Below are positions 42,728 to 52,277 of a DNA stretch of 64,000 bases, one piece after another. A program made the translations under genes and the position numbers. Under the pieces are notes generated by a model. It did not search any database and was not told the origin of the DNA. It worked only from the letters and a program-made list of their open reading frames with translations. Position 1 is the stretch's first letter. Every line of letters starts with the position of its first letter. This DNA is from Cupriavidus pampae (lineage in GTDB: Bacteria; Pseudomonadota; Gammaproteobacteria; Burkholderiales; Burkholderiaceae): assembly GCF_914271485.1 (NCBI RefSeq), contig NZ_CAJZAG010000003.1, positions 186,001 to 250,000 on the forward strand, written 5' to 3'.

Positions 42728-44686
42728 TCACGACATCGTCGGCATTGGCAAGGTCTCGGCATCGTTCATGGGTTGGCCATATCCGTGAACGTGCTGCGTC
42801 AGAATGCTACCGATGGACTCGCGGTCGTTCGCCTCCGCGGCTTGCCTTAGGGCCAGCAAGTCCGCAACCAACGCCTCCCAGGGCACAAAGTCTTCCCGTG
42901 CCTTCATGATGCGACGGTGTGCCGTAGTCTCTGGGTTGTCGCCGATGAGCAATTCCTCGTAGAGCTTCTCGCCAGGACGCAGACCGGTAATCTGAATCTC
43001 GATGTCACCGGCGGGATGGTTCTCATCACGCACCGACAGGCCCGACAGTTGAACCATGCGCCGGGCCAAATCGACGATCTTCACCGACTGCCCCATGTCC
43101 AGCACGAATACCTCGCCGCCGTGTGCCATGGCGCCGGCTTGCAAGACAAGCTGCGCTGCCTCGGGAATTGTCATGAAGTAGCGGGTCACTTCCTCATGCG
43201 TGACCGTCAACGGACCGCCACCGGCCAATTGCCGCCGGAACAGTGGCACAACGCTGCCACTACTGCCCAGCACATTGCCAAATCGAACCATTGCGAACAC
43301 GGTCCGATTAGGCGTCGCCACGCGCGCGCCGCTACCGTCAAGCATCGAGAAGTCGAGCGCGGTTTTCGCGGCCATGGCCTGCAGCGCCAGTTCGGCCATG
43401 CGTTTCGATGCGCCCATCACGTTGGTGGGCCGCACAGCCTTGTCCGTCGACACGAGCACAAAGTATTCGACGCCGGACTCCATGGCCGCACGGGCCATGT
43501 TGAGCGTGCCAAAGACGTTGTTCATGACTCCTTCCGCCGGATTGCACTCGACCAGCGGCACGTGCTTGTAGGCGGCGGCATGGTAGACGGTCTCAGGACG
43601 GTAGAGCTCGCAGATCTCGCGCAGGCGCCTCAGGTTCGCCACGCTCGCGAGCAGAGGAACAACCTCCGTCTGCGAGTGACGCTCGTCCAGCAGACGCTCC
43701 AGCTCGTGATGAATCGAGTACAGGCCAAACTCGTTGTGTTCGACCAGAATCAACCGCTTCGGATTCTCGAGCACGATCTGGCGGCATAGTTCGCTGCCGA
43801 TACTGCCACCCGCACCGGTGACCAATACGGACTTGCCGGCGAGGTTGCGCGCGAGTAACGCGGCATCCGGGGGAACCGGTGCGCGCCCCAGCAAATCCTC
43901 GATGTCCAACTCCTGGAAATCCCGGATCGTCACGCGTCCGGAGGCCAGATCGACCATGCCGGGCAGCGTGCGCACATGCACTGGCAGTTCGCGCAGTTTG
44001 TCAATGACAGCGTTGCGCTGCGCCCGCGCCATCGACGGGATCGCCAGCAGGATGTCGCTTACACCCATGCGCTCGACCGCATCCGGCACATCGTCCGGGC
44101 TCATGATGTCGAGCCCGTTGATCGTGCTGCCGATCTTCGCCGAATCGTCGTCGATAAAGCCCATCAGCCGGTACTGTCGGGTCACGGCCAGTGCGGAAGC
44201 GGTCTGCACACCCGCCTCGCCCGCCCCATAGATCAGCAGGCGCCCTTCATGAGCACGCAGCTTTCCCGCAGTGCCCGCCAGCCAGAAGCGCGCCAGCGCC
44301 CGGCTCGCCCCAACCATGAGGAGAAACAGCATCGGCTGAATCAGGCCCACGCTGCGCGGGACCCCTTCCAGCTTCAGCACGATCAATGCCGAGAAGAACA
44401 CGATGCCGTAGAGCGCCACCGCTTTCGCCGTGCTGGCCAGCGCGGCCATTCCGGTGTAACGAAAGATGGCCCGATACAGTCCCAATCGCACGAAGATGGG
44501 AAACGCAAACAGCGGCGCCAGCAGATAGACGTAACCCTGCTGAAGGACCGGCAGTCCGGTTTGATCAATGCGCAGGTAGAACGCCACCCAGACCGACACT
44601 AGCGCGAGGCAAAAATCCAGCGCGACCACGACCATGCGCTTGGCCGCGCGCGGCAGAGCCAGAAGCGGAACGGAAAGGTTCTTCAC
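42728..44686 (-). CDS. pglF: Membrane-anchored UDP-GlcNAc 4,6-dehydratase (PglF/WbpM/CapD type)
   Basis: A 652-aa protein with four N-terminal membrane helices, a first Rossmann domain (LLIYGAGEAGVQTASAL), and a C-terminal SDR dehydratase domain: VLVTGAGGSIGSELCRQI, AAYKHVPLVE and VSTDKAVRPTNVMGASKR, the TDKA-type active site of this family. It makes UDP-4-keto-6-deoxy-GlcNAc from UDP-GlcNAc. The aminotransferase, acetyltransferase and small sugar transferase beside it point to di-N-acetylbacillosamine (QuiNAc4NAc); without them it could lead to QuiNAc. ATGA overlap with the aminotransferase gene. Confidence 0.92.
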   Translation of the reverse strand: MKNLSVPLLALPRAAKRMVVVALDFCLALVSVWVAFYLRIDQTGLPVLQQGYVYLLAPLFAFPIFVRLGLYRAIFRYTGMAALASTAKAVALYGIVFFSALIVLKLEGVPRSVGLIQPMLFLLMVGASRALARFWLAGTAGKLRAHEGRLLIYGAGEAGVQTASALAVTRQYRLMGFIDDDSAKIGSTINGLDIMSPDDVPDAVERMGVSDILLAIPSMARAQRNAVIDKLRELPVHVRTLPGMVDLASGRVTIRDFQELDIEDLLGRAPVPPDAALLARNLAGKSVLVTGAGGSIGSELCRQIVLENPKRLILVEHNEFGLYSIHHELERLLDERHSQTEVVPLLASVANLRRLREICELYRPETVYHAAAYKHVPLVECNPAEGVMNNVFGTLNMARAAMESGVEYFVLVSTDKAVRPTNVMGASKRMAELALQAMAAKTALDFSMLDGSGARVATPNRTVFAMVRFGNVLGSSGSVVPLFRRQLAGGGPLTVTHEEVTRYFMTIPEAAQLVLQAGAMAHGGEVFVLDMGQSVKIVDLARRMVQLSGLSVRDENHPAGDIEIQITGLRPGEKLYEELLIGDNPETTAHRRIMKAREDFVPWEALVADLLALRQAAEANDRESIGSILTQHVHGYGQPMNDAETLPMPTMS

Positions 44687-45858
44687 AGACTGGCTCGGCC
44701 CAGAACGTCAGAAAGCACGCTGCACGTTTTTGCGATTTCCGCATCGGTCAGCGTAGGGTGGACAAGGAACATCACGCTGGTTTCGCCCAATGCGCGCGCA
44801 ACGGGCAAGCGCTCGGCCGGCTGCCAGCCGGTTCCGTCGAACGCCTTTTCGAGGTAGACCTCGGAACACGACCCTTGATAGCAAGGGACGCCAGCATCCA
44901 CGATGGTCTGCACGATCCTGTCGCGCGTCCATCCGGGTGCCAGCTTCTCGGGCTGCACGTAGACGTAGCACTTGTAGTTCGCGTGCACGCTATCTGTTTT
45001 AGGAGCCGGCGCGCGCACTGCCGGGAACGAGCGGGCAGCGCTGAGGATCGCCTCCGCATGCGCGGCGCGGCGAGCGGCCCAATCCGGCATGCGGCGCAGT
45101 TGAATACGACCGATGACGGCCTGCATCTCGAGCATGCGCCAATTGGTGCCAAAGCTTTCGTGCAACCAGCGGAAGCCCGGGGCATGCTCTCGCTCGTAGA
45201 CCGCCTCGAAGCTCTTGCCATGGTCCTTGTAGGCCCACATGGCGCGCCAGACCGCCTCGTCGTTCGTCGTCACCATGCCGCCCTCGCCACCGGTGGTCAT
45301 GATCTTGTCCTGGCAGAAGCTCCATGCGCCAACATGCCCGATCGATCCGACACTGCGTCCCTTGTAGCGGGCGCCGTGCGCCTGGGCACAGTCCTCGATG
45401 ACCTTGAAGCCATGGCGGTCGGCGAGCGCCATGATGGGATCCATATCGCATGGCCACCCGGCAAGATGCACCAGCACCACGGCCTTGGTGCGGGGCGTCA
45501 GCACACGCGCGATAGTTTCGGCGGAGAGATTGCCGCTGTCGGCTTCCACCTCTGCAAAGACCGGCGTCGCTCCGGCATTGATCACGCTGGACGCACTGGC
45601 GATGAAGGTCCGCGGCGTGACCACTACCTCGTCTCCGGGACCGATGCCCAGGCACTTGAGTGCGACGTCGAGCGCCAGCGTGCCATTTGCCAACGCGACC
45701 GCATGACGCGTGCCGACCCACGCCGCGAACTCTCGCTCGAATTCGCGGCACTCGTTGCCTGTCCAGTAATTGACCTTGTTCGACAACAACGTCTGCTGTA
45801 CGGCATCGGCCTCTTCTTTGGTGAAGCTTGGCCAAGGGGAGAATGGTGTATTCAGCAT
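44683..45858 (-). CDS. pglE: DegT/DnrJ-type sugar aminotransferase (PglE-like)
   Basis: A 391-aa PLP enzyme of the DegT/DnrJ/EryC1/StrS family: FSPWPSFTKEEADAVQQTLLSNKVNYWTGNE at the N-terminus, HAVALANGTLALDVAL, IEDCAQAHGARYKG, and SFCQDKIMTTGGEGGMV with the Schiff-base lysine. It probably transaminates C4 of the 4-keto product of the adjacent dehydratase to UDP-4-amino-QuiNAc. The gene overlaps pglF by 4 nt; a 74-nt AT-richer gap separates it from the acetyltransferase gene upstream, where an extra promoter might lie. Confidence 0.9.
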   Translation of the reverse strand: MLNTPFSPWPSFTKEEADAVQQTLLSNKVNYWTGNECREFEREFAAWVGTRHAVALANGTLALDVALKCLGIGPGDEVVVTPRTFIASASSVINAGATPVFAEVEADSGNLSAETIARVLTPRTKAVVLVHLAGWPCDMDPIMALADRHGFKVIEDCAQAHGARYKGRSVGSIGHVGAWSFCQDKIMTTGGEGGMVTTNDEAVWRAMWAYKDHGKSFEAVYEREHAPGFRWLHESFGTNWRMLEMQAVIGRIQLRRMPDWAARRAAHAEAILSAARSFPAVRAPAPKTDSVHANYKCYVYVQPEKLAPGWTRDRIVQTIVDAGVPCYQGSCSEVYLEKAFDGTGWQPAERLPVARALGETSVMFLVHPTLTDAEIAKTCSVLSDVLGRASL

Positions 45859-45932
45859 AGTCTTATCAGATCTTCAGAGTTGCCCCACCGACCCGGTATT
45901 TTCTTATTGCCAACCTGTTGCAATACACGGGC

Positions 45933-46562
45933 CTACTTAATTTGTTCTCGCGCCGGATTCCCGATCATCGTCGCGCCATCGGTCACAGGTTTCACGACGA
46001 CCGCGCCGGCGCCTACCATGACACCGGCGCCGATCGCGATGCCCTGGCGCACTGCCGCGCCGACGCCGATCCATGACAAGGCGCCGATCTGGACGTTTCC
46101 GCTCAGATTGGCACCTGGACTGATATGCACACCGTGCTCGAGCGCACAGTCATGGTCCACGGTTGCCCCTGTGTTGATGATGCAGGCATCCCCAACGGAA
46201 GCATCCGCATTGATGACCGCACCCGCCATCACGACGGTGCCGGCGCCCAGCGTGGCAAACCGGCTCACCTGTGCATGCGGGTGGACGACGGTGGCCAACC
46301 TCACGCCGGCAGCCACCAGCACGCACTGCTTTTCCCATCGCGCCTGGCCATTGCCGATCGACACCAGCGCCGCATCGAATTCAGCAGCCTGCGCCAACAT
46401 TGCCGCCAGATCGCCTGCCACCGGCCAGTGCCGGTTATCCTGCCGCCCCGGCCAGGCGTCGTCATAAAAAACGACGTCCTCCCAACCGGCCAGCAGCGCC
46501 GCATCGGCGACCACCTTGCCGTGGCCGCTGGCCCCGAACAGTGCGAGCCGCTTGCGCGTCAT
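45933..46562 (-). CDS. pglD: PglD/NeuD-type sugar acetyltransferase
   Basis: A 209-aa protein with an N-terminal Rossmann-like domain (LALFGASGHGKVVADAAL) and a C-terminal left-handed beta-helix of hexapeptide repeats (IINTGATVDHDCALEHGVHISPGANLSGNVQIG, then WIGVGAAVRQGIAIGAGVMVGAGAVV). The His in TVDHDC is the catalytic-type base. It likely acetylates the 4-amino group to give UDP-di-N-acetylbacillosamine. ATG overlaps the upstream sugar transferase stop by 4 nt. Confidence 0.9.
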   Translation of the reverse strand: MTRKRLALFGASGHGKVVADAALLAGWEDVVFYDDAWPGRQDNRHWPVAGDLAAMLAQAAEFDAALVSIGNGQARWEKQCVLVAAGVRLATVVHPHAQVSRFATLGAGTVVMAGAVINADASVGDACIINTGATVDHDCALEHGVHISPGANLSGNVQIGALSWIGVGAAVRQGIAIGAGVMVGAGAVVVKPVTDGATMIGNPAREQIK

Positions 46563-47152
46563 GGCTTCTTGCCCGTGAACTTCGGCATGGTGGCCTCACC
46601 CGATGCGCTGATGCCCTCGCGTACCAGCACCTTCCGCACCGTAAGCCACAGGATACGAATGTCGAGCCATAGGCTTCGATGGTCGACGTACCAGACGTCG
46701 AGCGCAAACTTCTCGTCCCAGCTCAGCGCATTTCGACCGTTGACCTGAGCCCACCCGGTGACGCCCGGCCGGACCTCGTGCCGGCGTGCCTGCTCCGGCG
46801 AATACAGTGGCAAATATTCCATTAATAATGGGCGCGGGCCTACCAGACTCATGTCGCCCTTGACGACGTTCCAAAGCTCTGGCAACTCGTCCAGGCTCGA
46901 AGAGCGCAGGAAGCGGCCGAACGCCGTCAGGCGTTCGGCATCCGGCAACAGTTCGCCGGTCGGGCCCCGTGCATCCGTCATGGTCCGGAACTTCACCATC
47001 ACAAAGGGCTTGCCATCGCGTCCCGGACGCGTCTGGCGAAAGAACACGGGACTACCGAGCTTGCGCCGCACCATCCAGACAAGAACGAGCAATGGTAGTC
47101 CCAGTACGACCAGGGCCATGCACGAAAGAATCAGGTCGAAAAGACGCTTCAT
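46559..47152 (-). CDS. pglC: Small phosphoglycosyl transferase (PglC-like)
   Basis: A 197-aa monotopic phosphoglycosyl transferase: one re-entrant N-terminal helix (MKRLFDLILSCMALVVLGLPLLVLVWMVRRKLG), then SPVFFRQTRPGRDGKPFVMVKFRTM, SLDELPELWNVVKGDMSLVGPRPLLMEYLPLYS and RHEVRPGVTGWAQVNGRNA. The catalytic Asp-Glu dyad sits in SSLDELP. It lacks the multi-helix domain of the locus 1 enzyme. It probably transfers diNAcBac-1-P to undecaprenyl phosphate, beginning the locus 2 glycan. It overlaps both neighbouring genes by 4 nt. Confidence 0.9.
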   Translation of the reverse strand: MKRLFDLILSCMALVVLGLPLLVLVWMVRRKLGSPVFFRQTRPGRDGKPFVMVKFRTMTDARGPTGELLPDAERLTAFGRFLRSSSLDELPELWNVVKGDMSLVGPRPLLMEYLPLYSPEQARRHEVRPGVTGWAQVNGRNALSWDEKFALDVWYVDHRSLWLDIRILWLTVRKVLVREGISASGEATMPKFTGKKP

Positions 47153-48261
47153 CGAATTTCCATCTCACTCAGCATGACGGCGTTCACCTTGTTGACGTCA
47201 TACTTGTCCTCGGCAATTTCGCGTGCCCGCCGCCCCATCCGTGTGGCAAGGTCGGGGTCGTCAAGGAAGCGGCGCATGGCCACTTCGAGCGCGTCCACGG
47301 ACTTGACTGGCACCAGAAAGCCGTTATCGCCATCCACGACCGTCTCGCGACAGCCGGGCGCATCCGTGGTGATCACCGCACGGCCCATGGCCATGGCCTC
47401 GAGCACCGTGCGCGGCGTGCCCTCTCGATAGGAGGGCAGCACGTATACGGTGCTCTCCGCAATCGCGGGACGCACGTCGCTCAGCTTGCCAAGGTACTCC
47501 ACGACGCCATCCCTCACCCATGTATCTAGCTCGTCCTGCGCGATCGCGTTGGGGTTCGTGTCGATCCATCCCACCAGCACGAACGTCGCATCCGATCGCT
47601 CTGCCCGAACGCGCCGCGCCGCCTCGACAAATTCGCGCACGCCCTTGTCGCCGAGCAAGCGCGCAATCAACAGAAAGCGAGTCGTCTTCCCCGGCAGCGG
47701 CGCCACCGAAAAGGCCGAGACATCGACCCCGGAACCGTTGACCACGCAGGACGGTGTGTCCGCCGCGAGAATGCCACGCTCGAGGAACAGGTCGCGATCG
47801 TCCGGGTTCTGGAAGAACACCTTTCTCACGCGCTGCAGCGCAGCAGCGTACATACGCTGCACGAGCTCGCGCATGCCGCCGCCCTCCTGCTGGAATGCGT
47901 AACCAAGGCCGGTAATCAGCGCGAAACGTCGCGGTACACGCGCCAGCCAGGCTGCCAGCGTGCCGTAAATAACGGGCTTGATAGTGTAGCCCATCACACA
48001 ATCTGGCCGAATACGCCTCATCAACCGGTACAGCTGTATCGTCGTACCGAGATCCACAAGCGGGTTGGTGCCGACGCGCTGCATTCTGACGTCATGCACA
48101 GTCAAACCCTGCGCCTCGAGGCGTGCCCGCACCGGATCTCCGGCCGGCAGCCCCGGAGCCGCAACATGCACGTCAAGTCCGCTCGCCTGCAGGGCAGCAA
48201 TGAGCGGACCACGAAAGCCAATCAGCGACTCCGCGAAGCTCGCGATCATCAGGAATCTCAC
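47149..48261 (-). CDS. GT4 glycosyltransferase (locus 2)
   Basis: A 370-aa GT-B enzyme resembling PglA-type transferases that act on lipid-linked bacillosamine: LMIASFAESLIGFRGPLIAALQASG, GYTIKPVIYGTLAAWLA, LITGLGYAFQ, VVNGSGVDVSAF, and the motif SYREGTPRTVLEAMAMGRAVITTDAPGCRETV. GTG 48261 overlaps the asnB stop (GTGA) and has ggag 8 nt upstream. Being next to pglC, it most likely adds the second sugar (an N-acetylhexosamine or its uronic acid) to diNAcBac-PP-Und; the sugar is inferred. Confidence 0.88.
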   Translation of the reverse strand: MRFLMIASFAESLIGFRGPLIAALQASGLDVHVAAPGLPAGDPVRARLEAQGLTVHDVRMQRVGTNPLVDLGTTIQLYRLMRRIRPDCVMGYTIKPVIYGTLAAWLARVPRRFALITGLGYAFQQEGGGMRELVQRMYAAALQRVRKVFFQNPDDRDLFLERGILAADTPSCVVNGSGVDVSAFSVAPLPGKTTRFLLIARLLGDKGVREFVEAARRVRAERSDATFVLVGWIDTNPNAIAQDELDTWVRDGVVEYLGKLSDVRPAIAESTVYVLPSYREGTPRTVLEAMAMGRAVITTDAPGCRETVVDGDNGFLVPVKSVDALEVAMRRFLDDPDLATRMGRRAREIAEDKYDVNKVNAVMLSEMEIR

Positions 48262-50252
48262 GCGACACGCTCCACCAGCCCCGCTGCCGCCGACTCCTGT
48301 TCGAGCCAGGCCTGGAACATCAGCACACACCAGAGCGGATGCTGCCAGTTGCGCTGACCGCTGAGGTGCTCTTCCCACTTACGACGGATCGGCCCAGGGT
48401 TCAGGAATCCCTCCCGATGCAGCCGAGCGGGGTCGAGCAGTGCTTCCGCCCAATCGCGTAGCGGGCCACGCAGCCAGGTGTCGATCGGCACGCCGAAGCC
48501 CATCTTGGGCCGCTCGATAAGTGCCTTGGGCACATGTCGATACAGCACCTGGCGGAGTGCCCACTTCGTCGTGTACCCCGCCTCTTCCTGCCGCAGCTTG
48601 TAGGCGAGTGGCAAACGCCATGCGAACTCGACCACACGGTGATCGAGAAACGGGACGCGAGACTCCAGGCTGCGTCCCATCGAGGCGCGATCGACCTTGG
48701 TGAGAATGTCGTCTGGCAGATAGGTCAGCATGTCGAGCGCCATCATGCGCTCCACGTCGCCCAGTTCGCCAAATGCGGACGGTGCGGTATCGAGCAACGT
48801 CGCCGGTTCGCGTCCGCCGATGACCACCGCACCCGGATCCTGCCATTGCGACACCATGCCGCGATACAACGCCTCGGCCGACTTCGCCGCCATCACACCT
48901 GCACCCTTGTGAATCTTCTCGCCGACGTTGGTCCACCGGGCTGCCCCCGGAATACCATTGGCAAGGCTGTTCAGCCGTTGCGGCGAAGGACGCGTCAGTA
49001 GCCATGCAACGGCCGAGCGCAATCCGGTTGGCACCGACGACAAGCGATTCCACATGGTCGCCGTGATCTGATACCGGTTATATCCGGAGAACAGTTCGTC
49101 GCCGGCGTCGCCCGACAGGGACACTGTCACATGCTCGCGCGCGAGCGCGCTGACCAGATACGTCGGAATCTGCGACGAATCCGCGAACGGCTCGTCATAG
49201 AGCGTGGGCAACCTCGGAATGACGTCCAGTGCCTCGTCGGGCGTGACGTAGAGCGCGGTATGTTCGGTGCCGAGGTGCGCGGCGACGGCCTTGGCATGCT
49301 CCGCCTCGTTGTACACACCTTCGTGAAAGCCGATGGTGAACGTCTTGACCGGACGCGACGACTCCGCCTGCATCAGCGCGACCACGGTCGAAGAGTCGAT
49401 CCCCCCCGACAGGAACGCGCCAAGCGGAACATCCGCCATCATCTGCCCGCGAATGGACTTGCGCAGCAGTGCCTCGAGGGCGTCCACGGCCTCCGTGGGA
49501 CTGCCTGTGAACGGGTCGCGCACGCCTTGCAACGCCACGTCCAGGCCGGACCAGTAGGCGCGTGGCGTGGGCTCACGTTGCGTCAGCGAGATTTCCAGCA
49601 GATGACCCGGCGCGAGCTTGCGAATGCCTTGAAAAATCGCGTGCTCGCCCGGTACGTTGTTGTGCCGCATGAACAGGCACAACGCATTGCGGTCGACGTT
49701 GCGTTCGAAGGCCGGATGCGCATGCAACGCCTTCAGTTCGGAAGCGAAAAGGAAGGTACGCGCGGCACCTGTGCCCTGCCAGCCGTAATAAAGCGGTTTC
49801 TCGCCAAGACGGTCGCGCGCGAGCGTCAGAACCCGCTGCTGACGGTCCCACAGCGCAATGGCGAACATCCCGACGGCTCGCTTCAGCGTGGCTTCGATGC
49901 CCCACGCATCAAAGCCAGCGAGCAAAGTTTCCGTATCGGAATGACCACGCCATGCCGGCGCCATGCCCGCGGTCTCCAGCGCCGCCCGCAGGTCCATATG
50001 GTTGTAGATCTCGCCGTTGTAGGCGATGACATAACGGCCGCTCGCCGCCGCCATGGGTTGATGGCCGGCCGGCGACAAGTCCACGATCGCAAGCCGCCGA
50101 TGGCCGAACCCGACCGGCGCGTCGGCGTCGGTCCATGCGCCCCCATCGTCCGGGCCGCGATGTCGAATGCGGTCCGCCATCGCTTCCAGCAACGCCGTTC
50201 TCTGCGGTATGCCGGTGACATTGCCACCGAAGAATCCTGTCAATCCACACAT
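48258..50252 (-). CDS. Glutamine-hydrolysing amidotransferase, AsnB type
   Basis: A 664-aa class II glutamine amidotransferase with asparagine-synthetase fold. Cys2 nucleophile in MCGLTGFFGG, HRGPDDGG, RLAIVDLSPAGHQPM, AYNGEIYNH, then the ATP-pyrophosphatase motif PLGAFLSGGIDSSTVVAL and SLSGDAGDELFSGYNRY. The start at 50252 is fixed by the need for Cys2. In O-antigen loci such enzymes (WbpS type) amidate uronic acids. Here, with wbpO/wbpP-type genes, amidation of GalNAcA is the natural guess, although asparagine synthesis cannot be excluded. Confidence 0.9.
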   Translation of the reverse strand: MCGLTGFFGGNVTGIPQRTALLEAMADRIRHRGPDDGGAWTDADAPVGFGHRRLAIVDLSPAGHQPMAAASGRYVIAYNGEIYNHMDLRAALETAGMAPAWRGHSDTETLLAGFDAWGIEATLKRAVGMFAIALWDRQQRVLTLARDRLGEKPLYYGWQGTGAARTFLFASELKALHAHPAFERNVDRNALCLFMRHNNVPGEHAIFQGIRKLAPGHLLEISLTQREPTPRAYWSGLDVALQGVRDPFTGSPTEAVDALEALLRKSIRGQMMADVPLGAFLSGGIDSSTVVALMQAESSRPVKTFTIGFHEGVYNEAEHAKAVAAHLGTEHTALYVTPDEALDVIPRLPTLYDEPFADSSQIPTYLVSALAREHVTVSLSGDAGDELFSGYNRYQITATMWNRLSSVPTGLRSAVAWLLTRPSPQRLNSLANGIPGAARWTNVGEKIHKGAGVMAAKSAEALYRGMVSQWQDPGAVVIGGREPATLLDTAPSAFGELGDVERMMALDMLTYLPDDILTKVDRASMGRSLESRVPFLDHRVVEFAWRLPLAYKLRQEEAGYTTKWALRQVLYRHVPKALIERPKMGFGVPIDTWLRGPLRDWAEALLDPARLHREGFLNPGPIRRKWEEHLSGQRNWQHPLWCVLMFQAWLEQESAAAGLVERVA

Positions 50253-50253
50253 A

Positions 50254-51336
50254 TCAACGTGCTCCCACTTGCTTGAGTAAGTGCGCCACTCTCGGCGCAA
50301 CCTGCTGCACGCAATAGTCCTGCTCCACGCGGCGGCGACCTGCCTGGCCCATTGCCAGGCGCAGCGGCTCATCGCGCAGTAACTCGTCCAGCGATGCCTC
50401 CCAGGCCGTCGCTTCGTCGGCGAGGTATCCGTTGACGCCACTTTGGACGATCTGCTGATTGACCCCGACTGGCGAGGCCACGACCGGCAACCCACAGGCC
50501 ATGTACTGAATGAGCTTGTAGCCACACTTGCCGCGTTCCCACGGCGAATCTCGCAGCGGCATGATGCCAATATCGCAATCGGCGATCGATGCCACTTCGG
50601 TCTCCTCGGTCCACGGCACGCATTCCACATCGACGCCGGGTAACGACACCTCCGCGCCGATCACACGCAGGCGAAAGGCGTGTCGTTGTGACAGCCGGCG
50701 CAACGGCTCGGCCAGCGCGTCGAGATACGCAGCCGTCGTCGGCGAACCAATCCAGACGATGCGGCGCGTTTCATCGCCCTCCCGTGCCGCGCGCCCCGTT
50801 TGGGTGAAATCGGGTTCGGGGTAGCGCTCGAGGTCGATCACGGTCGGCACGATTTCCACCCATTTCGCGCCCGCGTCGCGCGCGCGCTGCGCGAGATACT
50901 CGTTGCCTGCCATCACCAGCGCCGCTCCGGCCATCAGATGGTCGATGCGTCGTCCCAGCACGCGCCGGATCAACGGCAATCGATGCAGATCATAATTGTG
51001 AAACAGTGCGTCGTCATAATCGAGTACATAGGGAACCCCCCGCAGCATGATGCGCTCGACCGCGGCCGGAAACCACGGCAGCGCTTCTTTCTCGATCCAT
51101 ACCACGCTGACATGCCGGCGCCGTATCAACGAGCGGAGCCGCGCGCCATAGGCGGCGATCATTGCGCCGCGCTGATAGCGCCCGGCGCGGTACTTTCCCG
51201 CCAGCATCGCGTCGCCGAGCAGCGCCTGCGACTCGCCCTCCAGCCCGGCCGCGCGCAGCCATGGCAGGAACTGCAGCATCCGCAGACGCGAAGACGCGCC
51301 CAGGCGTCCGTAGCGGGTCAATAGCAAGGCCTTCAT
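50254..51336 (-). CDS. GT-B glycosyltransferase (locus 2)
   Basis: A 360-aa glycosyltransferase: MKALLLTRYGRLGASSRLRMLQFLPWL, an acceptor-domain Asp pair (VLDYDDALFHNYD), RIVWIGSPTTAAYL, and a C-terminal GT4-like domain (DCDIGIMPLRDSPWERGKCGYKLIQYMACGLPVVASPVG). The start at 51336 overlaps the GT2 stop by 4 nt. The gene has a 1-nt gap to asnB. Donor and acceptor are unknown. Confidence 0.85.
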   Translation of the reverse strand: MKALLLTRYGRLGASSRLRMLQFLPWLRAAGLEGESQALLGDAMLAGKYRAGRYQRGAMIAAYGARLRSLIRRRHVSVVWIEKEALPWFPAAVERIMLRGVPYVLDYDDALFHNYDLHRLPLIRRVLGRRIDHLMAGAALVMAGNEYLAQRARDAGAKWVEIVPTVIDLERYPEPDFTQTGRAAREGDETRRIVWIGSPTTAAYLDALAEPLRRLSQRHAFRLRVIGAEVSLPGVDVECVPWTEETEVASIADCDIGIMPLRDSPWERGKCGYKLIQYMACGLPVVASPVGVNQQIVQSGVNGYLADEATAWEASLDELLRDEPLRLAMGQAGRRRVEQDYCVQQVAPRVAHLLKQVGAR

Positions 51337-52277
51337 CGCTTGGACGCCCTCAGGATCTGCGGCAACGATCGGGCCAGCATGCCAAAGCCCCGTAAGGTGT
51401 TGCGGATATCCTGCATGCCCCCGCGCGCAGCCGAGAATGCCGTGCGCGACAGTGGCTCCACCACCATGGTCACCGCGACCAACGCCCATGCGCTCGGCAA
51501 TGAGTAGTGCTTGAAGCCATAAAGAAGCCTGCTACGCAGCGAGTAGAACAGGCGCGTGGCCTTGATCTGACGAGACGTGCCACCCCCGGCGTGAAACGCC
51601 TGGGCATCCGCCAGGAACACGATGCGCCCGCCCGCGCGTCGCACGCGTAACGACAGATCGAGATCTTCCAGGTAGACAAAGAACCGCTCGTCGAAGCCTT
51701 CGAGCGCTTCGAAAACGTTGCGACGAATCAGGTAGAAAGCACCGATGACGTGATCGACTTCGCGTGTAGTCGTATGGTCCCAATCCGTCATGTGATGCCG
51801 GCAATCACGCATCCAGGGCAAACGATCCAGCCCCACGGCGGCAGCTGCGAACATCCCGAGCGTAGGAAAACGCGCGCAGGCTCGCTGAATATGATCGCTT
51901 TCGTCGATCAGCTGGATGCCCGTCACCGACACGTTGGCATTCTCCGGACGCTGCATGTAGGCAAGCGGCGTCGCCAGAGACTGCGGATATGCCAGCGTGT
52001 CGGGATTCAGGAAAAGAATGAACTCCGCCTGCCCAGTACGTGCACCTTGATTGCAGGCAGCCCCAAAGCCCCGATTCTCCTTGTTTCGTACAAAATGGAT
52101 CGGGAAATTCCAGTCACTACGTTCCGCGACCAGCTCCAGCGAATTGTCGATGGACGCGTTGTCCACGATGGCAACGGACGCGATCTCCCCGCCCGCGTGC
52201 TGCTGCAGACTTTGCATCGCCTCCAGCAACTGCGTGCCGGACGACCAGTTCACGATGACAATATCAATACTTTTCAT
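51333..52277 (-). CDS. GT2 glycosyltransferase, rhamnosyltransferase-like
   Basis: A 314-aa GT-A enzyme: SIDIVIVNWSSGTQLLEAMQSL, VAIVDNASIDNSLEL, NKENRGFGAACNQG, FLNPDTLAYP (metal site in the NPD-type motif), AFYLIRRNVFEALEGFDERFFVYLEDLDLSLRVRRAGG. The NWSSGxxL and EDxDLSxR patterns are typical of rhamnosyltransferases, in keeping with the rfb genes upstream. ATG 52277 overlaps the Wzy stop. It may add L-rhamnose to the growing unit. Confidence 0.88.
   Translation of the reverse strand: MKSIDIVIVNWSSGTQLLEAMQSLQQHAGGEIASVAIVDNASIDNSLELVAERSDWNFPIHFVRNKENRGFGAACNQGARTGQAEFILFLNPDTLAYPQSLATPLAYMQRPENANVSVTGIQLIDESDHIQRACARFPTLGMFAAAAVGLDRLPWMRDCRHHMTDWDHTTTREVDHVIGAFYLIRRNVFEALEGFDERFFVYLEDLDLSLRVRRAGGRIVFLADAQAFHAGGGTSRQIKATRLFYSLRSRLLYGFKHYSLPSAWALVAVTMVVEPLSRTAFSAARGGMQDIRNTLRGFGMLARSLPQILRASKR

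Noticed and set aside
49131..50276. 381-codon plus-strand frame opposite the asnB-type gene
   Set aside because: Shadow frame of a gene with Cys2 and SGGIDSS motifs; no family resemblance.
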